Shown here: in pieces, positions 31,484-43,480 of the stretch
How positions within the stretch are numbered: position 1 is the first letter of the stretch
How the letters are laid out: each line of letters begins with the position of its first letter
Notes under the pieces: generated by a model
Databases searched by the model: none
Told to the model about the DNA's origin: nothing
The model's input: the letters and a program-made list of their open reading frames with translations, nothing else
Origin: Zizania palustris
Taxonomy: Eukaryota > Streptophyta > Magnoliopsida > Poales > Poaceae
NCBI GenBank assembly: GCA_019279435.1
Contig: JAAALK010000086.1
Location: forward strand, 5,657,589-5,721,588
Length of the DNA stretch: 64,000 nucleotides
Direction: 5' to 3'
Position numbers and translations under genes: made by a program

Positions 31484-34400
31484 GCGAAGTATCGTTTAAG
31501 GTGCTCCGCATTCCAAGCATGCTTTAACCCTTCTCCTTCTAAATTAGCTAATTTAAACTATCCTGGACGCCTTGATCGAAGTATAATATATGGGCCTTCC
31601 CACTTGTTGGCTAATTTTCCTAGAGCAATGATGCTTCAAAGAACAAGGTGGCTGGGTCTCAATTATTTAAACTTCACTTTGGGATTATACCAAGCCTTCG
31701 TCTATTCTTGATACTTCGTCAGATTCGCCATAGCTCGAAGCCTTGTTTCTTCAGATAAATCAACTGATGCTCGCCTTTCGTCTTTGTCTTCGTCTTCGGG
31801 CACCATCGTTCTCAAAGAGTCCCTCTTTAGTTCTATCGGAGTCATGGCTTCATCCCCGAATAGTAGTTGGAATGGAGTGAACCCCGTTGTTTTGGCTTGA
31901 GTGGTCCTAATGGACCATAGAATTTTTGGCAATTCTTCAACCCGTAGTCCTATAGCGAGGCCTACTATACGGTGATTTAAGCCGGATAGAATATTCTCAT
32001 TTGCTCTTTCAATGGCTCCATTGGATTAGGGATGTCTTACAGCTGCGAAGCATACTTTAAAGTCGAAGCCTTCGCAAAACTCCCTGAAGGGCTCGACATC
32101 GAACTGTGTGCCATTATCTATTGTCAGCTCTCTGGGTACCCCGAACCTACAAATAATATTTTGCTAGAAAAATTTATGTACATTATTCTAAGTGATTGCT
32201 ATTAGGGGTTCGGCCTCCACCCACTTCGAAAAGTACTCTATTGCTACTACTACAAACTTCAGACTTCCTTTGGCCTTCGAAAAGGGTCCGATTAGGTCCA
32301 TTCCCCATCTAGCCAAGGGCCAGACCGGGGCAATGACCTACAAGGATACTAGCGGCGATGGCTTTTCCTTCCCATCCATTGACACCCTTGGCAAGTATGA
32401 ACGAGGTTCTTTGCATAAGCCATGATTGTTGGTCAGTACAATCCTTGACGAAGTGCTTTACCAGCGAGGGCCTGAGGAGCTAAATGGCTGTCACATAACC
32501 CTTCATGAATATTACGGAGTATTTCTTGACCTTCAGGCAAGGTGATGCACCAGAGCAACGGTTAGCATACCCTAGACTTATAGAGAATGTCATCGATAAG
32601 GTGATAGCATCGAGCTCTTGACTGTAGTCTTGCTAGTTCCAGACCTTCTAGTAGGGTGGCTTCATTTCATAGCATGCTCATGATCGGGTTTCGCCAATCA
32701 GTAATAGGGACATAGAGGACTTTGGTGGGGGTGGTTGTTGTGCTGAAGGGGTTGATAAAATCTCGAAAAAAGCCCCTATCGGGACATCCTAGCCTCCTAC
32801 TGCAGCTTTGGCCAATATATCGGCTTCTTGGTTGTCCCTCCTTGGAATGCTTCGAACAATTGTCCCTTTGAAGGCAGTCTCTGTCTTTCAAATTTCGACC
32901 AGATATGTTGCGAGGTCTAAATGCCTAGCTTAAAGCTTTTATCCACATGTCCTGCAAAAATCTAGGAGTTCGTCTTGACAGTAACCTTAGTAGCTCCAAG
33001 TGTACGCGCTTTTTGAAGGCCCAGCAGGACCCGTTCGTACTCTACTATATTATTGGTGGCTTTAAAGTTGGGCCTTGCAGAGTACATTGCTTTTTGCCCC
33101 GAAGGTGAAATAATCACATCCCCAGCACCTGCTCTAGAAGCTTGGTATGCACCATCGAAGTAGATGGTCCATATCCCCTCGCTTGGCCCTTCCAGAGCCC
33201 AAACCATGGGAGGAGTCCACTCCGCCACGAAGTCAGCAAGAACCTGTGATTTAATAGTCATTCGTGTAGCAAAGGATATGCCGAACGGCACTAGTTCGAC
33301 CGCCCATTTCCCTATCCTTCTGGTGGAGTCCCTACTACGGAGCATGTCCCCCAGGGGGTAAGACATCGGGACCACTTCATTATGGGCTAAAAAATAATGT
33401 CGTAGCTTTCTTGAAGCCATTACAATGGCATATGCTATTTTTTCAAGCTCAGAGTACCTTGTCTTCGCCCCCGATATTTCTTCAGAGACAAAATATATCA
33501 GATTTTGAACTAGCTTCCTATCTGCTTCCGCTTCTCGCACAAGTACTACACTTATAGCGAAGCCCATTGATGCGAGGTATAGTAATAGGTCTAATCGGCA
33601 AGGGGGTTGTCAATGTAGAGAGATTGGCGAGATAGTCTTTAATGTCTTCGAAACTCTTCTGACACTTCGGAGTCCAGGCAAAGTCTTTTGAGCTTTCAAG
33701 GCTTTGAAAGGCTTCATTCTACAAACCTGGAAAGGAACCTACTTAAGACAGCGAGGCGGCCTGCCAATTTCTGGACTTGCTTTAAATTTTCCGGAGGAGC
33801 CATTCTCTGAAGCGCACTTATTTATGTGGGGCTAGCTTCGATACCTCGACTCGAAACCAAGTACCCCAGTAGTTTTCCTGCTTGTGCTCCGAATACACAT
33901 TTTGCGGGGTTCAAGCGAATTCTACATCTTCGGAGGCTCTCGAAGGTCTCTGCTACATCAGAGCTATGTTGGTCTACTTTTGTATTTTTTATTACAATGT
34001 CATCCATGTAGGCTTTGACATTTTGGCCTATCTGGTGACCTAAAGATTTAGCTATTAACCTAGAAAATGTCGCTCCACCATTTCTTAAGCCGAAGGGCAT
34101 TCTTACATAACAAAAGACCCCGGAGGTCGTAATAAAACTTGTTTTGGCTTCGTCTTCGCGTTTGAGCCATATTTGATGATAGCTGGAATACGTGTTGAGG
34201 AAGCTCAGGAGCTCGGAGCAAGCAGTGGAATCCACAAGTTGTTCTATTCGAGGCATGGGGTAGGGTTCACGAGGGCATGCTTTATTCAATGAAGTAAAGT
34301 CAATACACATGCACCACATTCCGGAGCTTTTCTTTTTAACGAAGACAGGATTAGATAACCACTCCATGTGGCCTACCTCCCTAATGACTCCAACTCGGAG

Positions 34401-35330
34401 TAGTTTCTCCACTTCCACTTTGGCGAGGTCTTCCCTTTCAATAGACAGCTTCTGGAGCCCCTGACGAACGGCTCTAGCCCTCGGGTTGACGATCAAGGAA
34501 TGTTCAATGATGCTTTGATCGACCCGCGGGATGTCTTCATCTCACTAGGCAAAGGCATCTAAATTCTCCTTGATCAGTTCTTCCAGCGAGGCCATGACCT
34601 CGGGAGACAGCCCCTTGCCAAACTGGACCGGGTACTCTTTGCCTTCCTTTCTGATGACCTTCGTGATGGCTTCTCCTTCAGGGCTTGGTTTGAGAGTCGA
34701 ACCCTTCTCTGGAGCGTGGATTGCTTGCTCACCCTCCGGGTGTTCTTGTACATTCTTGACTTGCTGGGACTCCAGAGGGGTGCCATGGACATACTTCACC
34801 CTTCGCGTCATGGCTTGATCTCCGAATACTATAAGTACTCCTCCTTGAGTGGGCATCTTTAAGCATAAATAATTATGATGGGCTACTGCTCCGAATTGAT
34901 TAAGCATGCCTCTTCTAAAGATGGCATTATACGCATACGGAGCATCAACAACATCAAAAATGATCTCCTCAGACCTTGCTAGGTTCCCATGCCCGAACGT
35001 GACCTTGAGACCTATTTGGCCGAGAGCATCAAGAGGGAGACCGGTGAAGCCTTGCAACGACCGAACTACTAGGAGCAGGTGCTTTCATGATATGCACAGC
35101 TGGTCGAAAGCTTGAACGAAGATAATATCGGCGGAGCTCCCTCTGTCAACCAGCACCCTTCAGACTTTGACGCCGGCGATGTCGGAAGCGATGACGAGGG
35201 GGTCAGCGTGAGGGAACTTGATCCTAGCTACATCATCTTCGGTGAAGGATATGGGTACATGGGCCCACTCAGGCATTGTGGCCGCTGAAGCTGACGTCCC
35301 AATATGCCCAACTTCACGTACATACTCCCT
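31484..35330 (-). pseudogene. pol: B2 pol (protease, RT, RNase H, integrase), decayed
   Basis: It is collinear with B1 pol. Recognisable pieces, from the N-terminal side: protease Asp/Gly/Ser region near 35135-35160, LKVTFGHGNLARSEE (34960-35000), RT with FLNTYSSYHQ and YMDD at 33999-34010, RNase H plus the second RNase H (FDGAYQASRAGAG at about 33120-33160; GISFATRMTIKSQ), the integrase zone (32000-32450) and its C-terminus ending near 31490. Stops and frameshifts are frequent, so no functional product is expected. Confidence 0.88.
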
Positions 35331-36692
35331 TCGTTGTCATTTGAACATGCTGCCCAGGGCACCACCCCCAGTGATGGTTAGCACAAGGCACTTCTGATGA
35401 TCTTGAGGGTCTTCGGCCTTCGGTGGGGGCAAGGCTTTCAACAAGGGGGAGTAATCAAGGGCTTCACGTCCTTTGATCTGTCCGATAGCTTGCACCGGTT
35501 CTGGGCGCATAATGGGGGGTGCCCGGTCAGTGGTACCTCGGCCAGAAGCCCGCTCGAGGTATTCACTTCGTATGGCCAGAATAGATTTGCATGAGTCAGT
35601 GTTATGACTCCGATTCTCGCCATGCACATTACAAAAAAAGGTTTGGTTCAAATTAGAAGCCCTTGTAGCTGGATTTGAACCACTGGCCTGACCTCCTTGA
35701 TTCTACTGATACTTTTGCTGCTGCTACTTCAGAACGGAGGGGCAATATTTAGCACTTTCGAGCAGTGATGCTTTTGTCCCCTTCGTGAGTCATGTCGGCA
35801 ATTTTTGAAGAGAGGAGCCCTCAGGGGGCTCGGGACCCTTGCTTCGAATACTTTTGGCTCTTGGACGAACGCGGAGGCTCTTGAAGCAGCTCTCCGGAGC
35901 TGTCCTTCCTTAGACCTGGCGTACTCCTTGAAGTATGTCATTAACTGGGCCACTGAAGAGATAGGCTTCTGGTGGAGTTTATCAAGGAGGCCCGAATTGG
36001 TGACACCTTCACGTGCAGCATCGACGACAGAGGAGGTAGACAACCCCTTTATCTAGGACTTCGTGTGGGTGAAGCGCTGAAAATATTCTCGCAATGTCTC
36101 CCCGGGCTGTTGCTTCACTTAGAAAAGGCTTCCTGTCGACATTGGGGCCACGAAGGTCCCCTGGAAGTTATTTACAAACTTCTTTTTTAATTGCTCTCAG
36201 GACTTTAACAAATCAGTCTTCAAAGACCAAAACCATCAAAGGGTCACCCCTTCGAGGGAAAGGGGAAAGCATTTGTCTATCGTATCTCAGACCCCTCCAC
36301 TGGCCCCTATTGCTAAGGCATACGAGTGGGATAACTCTCTGGGATATGCTTCTTCGGAGTACTTGGGGAGTTTGGCAACCTGGAACCTAGGTTCCAAGCG
36401 CACTTTCTATAAGTCAGGGTGTAGCAGGGAGTCTTCATCGAAGGAAGCATTCTAGCCACTCCTTCGGACCTCTTGATCTTCGGGATTGCTTACTGCGATG
36501 ACTTCACGGTGTAGCGGCTGTCCTCTGGATTCATCTTAAGCGTGAGGCTGATCCGTAGCTACCTGTCGCCACCTTTGCAACTCCGCTTTAAGCAGATCCA
36601 TTTCAGTAGCCATGGCATCATGTGGGCTATCACTTCCTCTGGAATGAGCCTCTGTGTCTTGTGATTGAACAAAGTCGGTGCGAAGGACCGTC
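35331..36692 (-). pseudogene. gag: B2 gag, C-terminal and middle part, decayed
   Basis: It contains the zinc-knuckle-like FFCNVHGENRSH..DSC (about 35580-35640), the capsid end (SVAQLMTYFKEYARS at about 35920) and the DFVQSQD segment near 36660. Copia C separates it from its N-terminal exon-like part at 47096-47353. Confidence 0.82.
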
Positions 36693-36697
36693 GAGGT

Positions 36698-37519
36698 TTA
36701 AGGATATGCCCAAGAAAAATTATTGGATCGGAAGTTCCGATAGGTAGTATCGGAAGTTCCGATTATTATCTGGTCTCGATACAGAGAGCAAATGTTGCTT
36801 CGGATGTTCCGATATGGTATCGGAAGTTTTGACAAGCCAAAAGTTCTGATTCAGAATCGGGGAATTTTGTACTGATCGGAAGTTTCGATATGTTATCGGA
36901 AGTTCCGAGGTGGGAGATAACAGATTGGATCTGTTGCGTGTCGTACTATATCAGGAGACCTAAAATACCCTGTCAGAAGTTCCGATCGAGGATCGGAAGT
37001 TCCGACGTGGGCAAACAGATTGGATCTATTACGTTTTTGAGGATTCCGAGATGAGCATGACCAGGGGGCTCTTAGCTCTATAAAAGGAGAGGAGGAGGAC
37101 GTCTTTGTACCATGGAATAAGCCTAGATTAGACCTAGCCATCAAAGAGTCCCCTCCTTCTCTCTTGATCTCAATCATTGAGGTCAAGGATCCCCGTCTCT
37201 CACGTGCGGTGCTAGCACGCTGCTGTGTGAGGTTCTCCATCCCTGTACGTGTGGACTCCATGGAGGTGTTGCTCTAATAGCGACGCTCGTGGACATTTAC
37301 ATACGAACGACTACGTCGTCTTCATCGATCGAATCGGTGAAGGACGGCAAGGACAAAGCAAGGATAGGCTTGACGCACTACTCTGACATCTTCTTCCACT
37401 GCACCTAGCGCATCTTGTGCTAGAAGGTACTGATCCATGATCTCGCACATGCATGAGACTTGAGCTTAGGGCGTAAATTTTGAATTTATCTGCTAGCGTA
37501 GCTCCCCTCTTCCAAAACA
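36698..37519 (+). repeat. Copia C 5' LTR
   Basis: It starts TTAAGGATATGCC (canonical TG is kept in the 3' copy) and ends CCAAAACA. TATAAAA lies at 37079-37085. Confidence 0.9.
36729..37012. repeat. Dispersed palindromic repeats in copia C LTR
   Basis: About ten exact or near copies of ATCGGAAGTTCCGAT, a palindrome around one central base, lie in the U3 part upstream of the TATA box. The same cluster is in the 3' LTR (46300-46585). Confidence 0.85.
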
Positions 37520-37520
37520 G

Positions 37521-37533
37521 TGGTATCAGATCC
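37521..37533 (+). other. Copia C primer binding site
   Basis: TGGTATCAGATCC, one base after the LTR, is a Met-tRNA type PBS. Confidence 0.8.
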
Positions 37534-38702
37534 TACGTGCGTAGTGTTCGATCTGGATCCCTCATGTATGGAGATACATGGTGGAAAAACAGATTAGATC
37601 TGTTTCTGTCCGCGACAGATCGAAAGTTTCAATAATGATCGGAAGTTCCGATGGTGATCGGATGTTTTGATATTGAATAATGATTCGATACAGAAAGCAA
37701 TTGTTGCAGTGCGGGATTCCGATATTGATCGGAAGTTTCGGGTATCTGAAGTTCCGATACCAGATCAGAAGTTCCGACCCGCACAAATTTGAAAAACTGA
37801 GCCTGTTGACCCGGGTTTTTCAGATCTAGAATCCAGTCACTTGTAGATTGCTCGTCTAATTTTGTTTTGTAGAGAATGATGTGACTGACATGGCCTTGGA
37901 TAAATGTGATGTATGAGATGCATGCAATGAATGTAAATTAAATATGGCCTACGTGTCATGGTTATTTACAACCCAAGGCTGATGTAAAATTTATTACGGT
38001 TTGCATGTCATTTCCACGGTGCTTCGGCCCATGTAATTAGTATAGACTATGAGAGATGGACTAGTACTCTTCATGTTGGCCGGGAGCACACACTCATTGA
38101 TGGGAGCCATGGAGATTGATATGGCCATGTGAAGAAGGTCATTCTATGTCACAGTTAATATGATTGCCTATGATGCTTTCTTATGTTCCTGTTATTCTAT
38201 TCTTGCATGTTTCATTTGTGCTAGGGACGTTATAGTGCTAGAATAGTTTTCCCTCCGAAAATGAAGTGTTGATACTCTTTCCAATAGCTGCACCCACTAA
38301 GGTTCGTGCTCATCAATAGTGGGTCTACTAAAGCAAGGTGCTATCTTTTATCTCGACCAGTTGGGGCGGAAGTCAGACTTTTGCACGCATAGTATTGGTC
38401 ACTTGACAAGGCTATCAAAACGGTTTTGGGCCTTGGAGCATAGGAGTTGGGGTCGAGCATTGGATGCTTCTCTAACGACAAGAGGCACATATGATGTGAT
38501 TATCAAGGAGTTGCTTACCTATGTCAACTAGCTTCTAGCAATGATGCCAAAGCTCACTAGGAGATAGCGTGACCATGGATCTTGCGCCACTATTAGTCAT
38601 TAAAGGGAACGTGACTTGGTTTAAAACAGTGGAACATATTTTATTGGATAGAATATAAACATTGCATAGTGCTAAATCTTGCATTTAATATTTTTTTAGA
38701 TC
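37534..38702 (+). other. Copia C leader with a second palindrome cluster
   Basis: Untranslated leader before the gag ATG. At 37615-37775 it again holds several GATCGGAAGTTCCGAT-like copies, now downstream of the LTR. No gene is seen. Confidence 0.6.
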
Positions 38703-40247
38703 ATGGCACCTACTACTTCTACTGTTAAGAGCACTCCAGTTTTTAATTTGCGATCTATTCTTGAACGTGAAAAATTATATGTAACAAACTTTATGGATTG
38801 GTATCGAAATTTTAGAATTGTTCTTAAACAAGAGAAAAAGGATTATGTTCTGGAGGAATCTCACCCTGATGAACCAGGAGAGGATGCTTCTGTAGCAGAC
38901 AAGCCTGCTTATGAGAAGCATGCTAGTGATTCTGTGGATGTCAGTTGTCTGATGCTTGCCTGCTTGTCCTCTGAGTTTCAGAAACAATATGAGGAACATG
39001 ATGCTTACGATATGATCGTAGGTCTTAAGGGCATGTTTCAGAACCAGGCAAGGGCATAAAGATACAATGTGTCTAAATGCTTGTTTGGTAGTAGGCTCGC
39101 TGAAGGGAGCCAAGTGAGCCCTCACGTGATCAAGATGATTGGTTGCGTAGAGACTAGGGATGGCAATCGTACCCGATTACCCGTTTACCCGCGGGTAAAA
39201 ACCCTATTAGGGTCGGGTTTGTTCTCAATTTTATACCCAACGGGTAAACGGGTACGGGTATGGGTATCGACTACCCATACCCGTTTACCCGATTATCCAC
39301 ACTATAAAAAATAAATGTGAACCCTAGAAACCCTTCTCCATCTTCTCTCTCCTCCCTCCACCCTCACCAGCCGCCACCTTCCTCCACTCATCTTTCTCCC
39401 CTTCCTCCACTAATCTTTCTCTCCATTCTCCACTCCTCTTCCAACTCCCACACCATCTTGTACCTTGTCCGGCTCCATGTGGATGTGCCGCCGAGCGCCA
39501 CTGGTGTGCTGTCCTGCGCCGTCGGCCGCCCTGCTACTAGCCCACACGGCCACGCGTCTACGTCCTCAAGCGCTGCCATGCGCCTGCGCGGCTGCGCCCC
39601 GCGCGGCCATGCGCCTGCGCCCACGCATGCGGTAGAGCGTTGCCGCGAAACGGCCGGTCGGGATCCATTCCGACCCTTGTGAGCCGGCCCTAGCACTTCT
39701 CCTCAATCTCTTCATTTTTTCACGGGTAAATGGGTATACCCGCGGGTATACAGCGCTCGCGGGTAATGGGTATGGGCACGGGTTTTTACCCGTTAGGTAA
39801 ACGGGTATGGGTACGGGTATGCACTACCCGTACCCGTCAAACCCAGTTGCCATCCCTAGTAGAGACTCTAGAGAGACTGGGCACTCCACTGGATTGGTAC
39901 CTAGCTATTGATTTCATTCTCCAATCGCTCCCATTGAGCTTTGAGTCATTCATCATGAATTATAACATGGTTGGACTGGAGAAGACACTAGCTGAGTTGC
40001 AAGAGATGCTTAAAACTGCTGAGGAGAGTATTAGGAAGTATCCTAATCAAGTGATGATGGTTCAGAAGGAGGGCAGGAAGAGGAGGAGGAAAAAGGCTAA
40101 GACTACAGATTCGATCTCTAGTACGAAGTCTAAACCGACTAGAAAGTTCAAGTCTGGTCCTACCAACTCTGATGTGTGCCACCATTGCCACAAGACTGGG
40201 CATTGGAAGTGCAATTGCAAGGTGTACCTGGAAGAGCAGAAGAACAA
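38703..40247 (+). pseudogene. gag: Copia C gag, interrupted
   Basis: ATG at 38703 begins MAPTTSTVKS; NFMDWYRNFRIVLKQEKK and MLACLSSEFQKQYE mark the UBN2-type copia gag domain. TAA at 39057-39059 stops it. The frame is cut at 39154 by a hAT-type element and resumes at 39867 with FILQSLPLSFESFIMNYN and QVMMVQKEG. The zinc knuckle CHHCHKTGHWKCNC (about 40180-40220) is intact. It is cut again at 40247 by the solo LTR, in the linker before protease. Confidence 0.88.
39155..39858. mobile_element. 704-bp hAT-type non-autonomous element
   Basis: It has terminal inverted repeats TAGGGATGGCAA and TTGCCATCCCTA and a perfect 8-bp TSD GTAGAGAC (39147-39154, 39859-39866). Subterminal zones (39165-39300, 39720-39850) are dense in ACCCGTTTACCC-like words in both orientations. 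The GC-rich centre (39330-39700) carries an open frame rich in Ser/Pro without a known domain; it may be filler or captured sequence. It encodes no transposase. Confidence 0.9.
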
Positions 40248-42236
40248 TGAGAAACCAAGGGTTGGTTTCGGAGTCTGTGATGAGTGATTGACAGATTTTA
40301 TCCTCTAGTTTCGAAGGGGTTTGGAGATTGTTTCACCGAAGGGTTTGGTGGGTTTGGTTGCTGCGGCTGTTGCAGCGGAGTGTGACTATCAGAGGGGTCC
40401 GACAGTACACGATGACTTGGTCGTACCGAAGGGTTCGGTACTTTGGGCGGTACACCGGAGTGTGTACCAGAGGTTGTTTGCCCGGAGAGGTCTCCGGGGT
40501 ACTGTATACACTTGTCTGTCTGTCTGTGGTGCGCAGGTGATTTCAAAGGCGACGGACGGTTCGCAGCAAGTGAACCTGGGTCAAGCGGGAGGCTTGATGC
40601 CAGGCAAGCAGGGAGCTCGGTCACGAAGGCTGCGTGGGGTCGAGGTCGATCCTCGGGTCAAGGTGCGCCAGGAAAATGCAGAGAGTGCGGAGCATGGCTC
40701 CGGCTGAAGGTACCCCGAGACGAAGTCCTTGGAGGCGAGGCACTTCGAAGAGTACTCCGAATGGAGTGACTTCGGAGTATGGTGGACAAAGTCCTCAGCA
40801 ATGAGGCAAGGTGTTCGAAGTGTGCTCCGAATGGAGGCACTCGAAGGTTCACCCGACGGGGGTATCAGAAGTCGAGGTGCATCGAAGGCATGGTCCGGGT
40901 GAGGTTCATCGAAGAGTGTGCTTGGGGAGGGACACTTCGAAGAAGTGCTCATGGAATGCTTCATGCGGAGGCCTTGGATGAAGGAGGGACTTTGAAGGGT
41001 GGTACTCTGAAGGTGGGGCTTCAGAGTGTGGCTGACTTGAGGTACTTCGCCCATGCATGGCTTCGGTACACAGACTGACGGAGTTTGAGCTAGGAGTAGC
41101 TGCGAAGACGTGGTGGTCCACTCCACAGGTGTTGGCGCGAAGGCTCAAGAGCTTTGATGGCTTCGGCTCAAAACCGTCACTGTATCGAAGGCTGACTTTA
41201 GTGAAGTGAAGGCCGTCTGGCTCAAGGCTTCTCACAGAAGCTACCTCACCCTTCTCGTGCGAAGGGGGGCTTGAGAAGACTCAAAAACTGCAAAGGCTGA
41301 TCATGTCTGCTCTGCTAAAGCTGATGTTATCTCCTCTACGAAGACTGACAAAAGAAGCCTCCAAATAAAGTAGACTACCATCTGTACCCCCTGTTCTGAT
41401 GAGATAAAATCAGTGTAAACCCTAGGGGTAAAGTAGTCTATTCATAGGGCTGAATAGTGCCTATAAATAGTGAAGGGTGGCTAGGCCTGAGTAACACTTT
41501 GAGCAACCATTTTTAGAACTCATGTGCTAGGTGCCATACACATGTATTCAAACATGTGAGTTCATTTTGTGCTCCTTGTTCTTGCAATGAAGCTTTGATA
41601 CTGTTCTTCTTTCACTGCTTGAACTTGTATTCTGTGTTATGCTGCATGCCTTGATTCCTCTGTGCACCATTTCTTTTTGAGTTAAGTTTGTGCACTGGTT
41701 CTCTTCTAGAGAAGTGTGTGCATGCTAAGTGTGTGATTTTCAGTTTGTTTGCTCTGTGTAAACTGAGGTAACCCCTCACCGTTTACTAGCGAAGCACTGA
41801 GTAGTTCGTAGTCGAGGACTGTTTTTCTTCCCTTAGCAAAACATGTTCGGTGTGCGTTTAGACCTTTAAAATACAAAGCCTCGTACTAGTTGCTAGTGCG
41901 GAGTATCTGGTCGAAGTCTGCAGAGGGAAACCACCTCTTGCGAAGGGTGAAGTGCGAAGTCTGCTCAAGGCACCTAGTGTGCGGAGCCTGTACTGACTTA
42001 GCAGAATTGAGTGTTTGGTTTTGTGGGTGGAGCGAAGTCTTCTTGACTTCGACCTTTTGCTCCTTGCGACGCCTAGTTTTGGAGCAATGAAATACCTCCG
42101 AACCAGAACTTCGAAGGGTGTGTTTGAAGCATGTTCCGCAGGAGACTAAGTTAAAATAGAAGGCTGTTTTTAGACTGAAATTTTAAAAGCTCCCATTCAA
42201 CCCCCCCCCCCTCTGGTCGTCGTTTCCGGTCCAACA
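40248..42236 (+). repeat. Solo LTR of the copia E family, 1989 bp
   Basis: It starts TGAGAAACCAAGGG and ends CCGGTCCAACA, flanked by a perfect TSD AACAA (40243-40247, 42237-42241). It matches the 1978-bp LTR of copia E (54480-56457, opposite strand). No internal sequence is present, so it arose by LTR-LTR recombination. TATAAAT is at 41462-41468. It contains many TTCGAAG/CTTCGGA words. Confidence 0.93.
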
Positions 42237-43480
42237 AACAAGAAGAGAAGTGGGACTTCCGCTTTTGGTATTAATGTTATTGAAATTAATCTTGCTACTC
42301 GTCCAAATGATTCATGGGTATTTGATTCCGGATCGATGATTCATACATGCAAATCATTGCAGGGGCTGAGTAGAGAAAGAAAGTGTGCGAGTGGAAAGCT
42401 GGATATCCGCGTCGGGAATGGTGCAAAGGTTGCAGCGTTGGCCAACGGCGTTTATTCATTGTCGCTACCATCAGGACTAGTTTTGGAGTTAAATAATTGT
42501 TATTTCATTCCCGCCTTAGGCAGAAACAGTATCTCTTCTTCATGTTTAGAGGAAGATGGTTTTGAATTAGTAATAAAGAACAAGAGTTGTTCAATATTTT
42601 CGAATGGCATGCTCTATGGTGTTTGTCCATTAGTGAATGGATTATATATTCTGAGTCTTGACAATGCACACATTTATAACATTAGTACTAAGAAACAACG
42701 ACTCACTGATTTGAATCCTACCTACGTCTGGCATTATCGTTTGGGTCATATAAATGAGAAGCGCGTGCAGAAGCTCCATAGTGATGGACTTTTAGAGTCA
42801 TTTGATTTTGAATCATATGACACGTGCGAGTCTTGCTTACTTGGCAAAATGACAAATACGCCTTTCACTGGACAAAGTGAGAGGGCAAGTGAGCTATTGG
42901 CCATAGTACATACTGATGTGTGTGGACCAATGAGTCACATGGCTAGGAGAGGCTTTTAGTACTTTATTACTTTTACCGATGACTTTAGTAGATATGGCTA
43001 TGTCTACTTGATGAGGCATAAGTGGAAATCCTTCGAAAAGTTCAAGGAGTTCTGAAATGAAGTACAAAATCATACGGGCAAGACAATTAAATTTCTACGA
43101 TCGGATCATGGGGGTGAATATTTGAGCCAAGAGTTTAGTGATCATCTGAAGCAGTGTGGAATTGTTCCACAGCTGACTCCACCCGGCACGCCCCAATGGA
43201 ATGGGGTGTCCAAGCGGAGAAACCACACTTTGTTTGACATGGTGCGGTCCATGATGAGTCACACTGATCTTCCATTATCCTTTTGGGGTCTCGCTCTAGA
43301 AACAACAACTTTCATGATTAATAGAGTTCCATCTAAGTCAGTAGAGAAGACGCCATATGAGATGTGCTCTGGGAGGCGTCCCAGTTTGTCTTTTCTAAAT
43401 ATTTGGGGATGTGAGGCGTATGTCAAACGTATGACGTCTGACAAGCTCAGTCCTAAGTCTGACAAGTGATTCTTTGTGGG
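42237..43480 (+). pseudogene. pol: Copia C protease and integrase, broken
   Basis: Protease: WVFDSGSMIHTC (about 42315). Pre-integrase: WHYRLGHINEKR (about 42735), CESCLLGKM (42830). Integrase: first Asp in HTDVCGPM (42910), TAG at 42957-42959 replacing the usual Gln, a TGA near 43053, second Asp in RSDHGGEYL (43100). The position of the catalytic Glu is Lys (AAG at 43212-43214, VSKRRN) at the exact 35-residue spacing, so the integrase would be dead even without the stops. Confidence 0.9.

Noticed and set aside
36729..37012. Heat-shock elements in the copia C LTR
   Set aside because: The palindrome has GAA and TTC separated by one base, not the two-base spacing of the canonical element.
39317..39682. 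121-codon ORF in the hAT-type element as a gene
   Set aside because: Ser/Pro/His-rich frame without a known domain; the GC-rich core gives open frames on both strands. Kept only as possible captured sequence.
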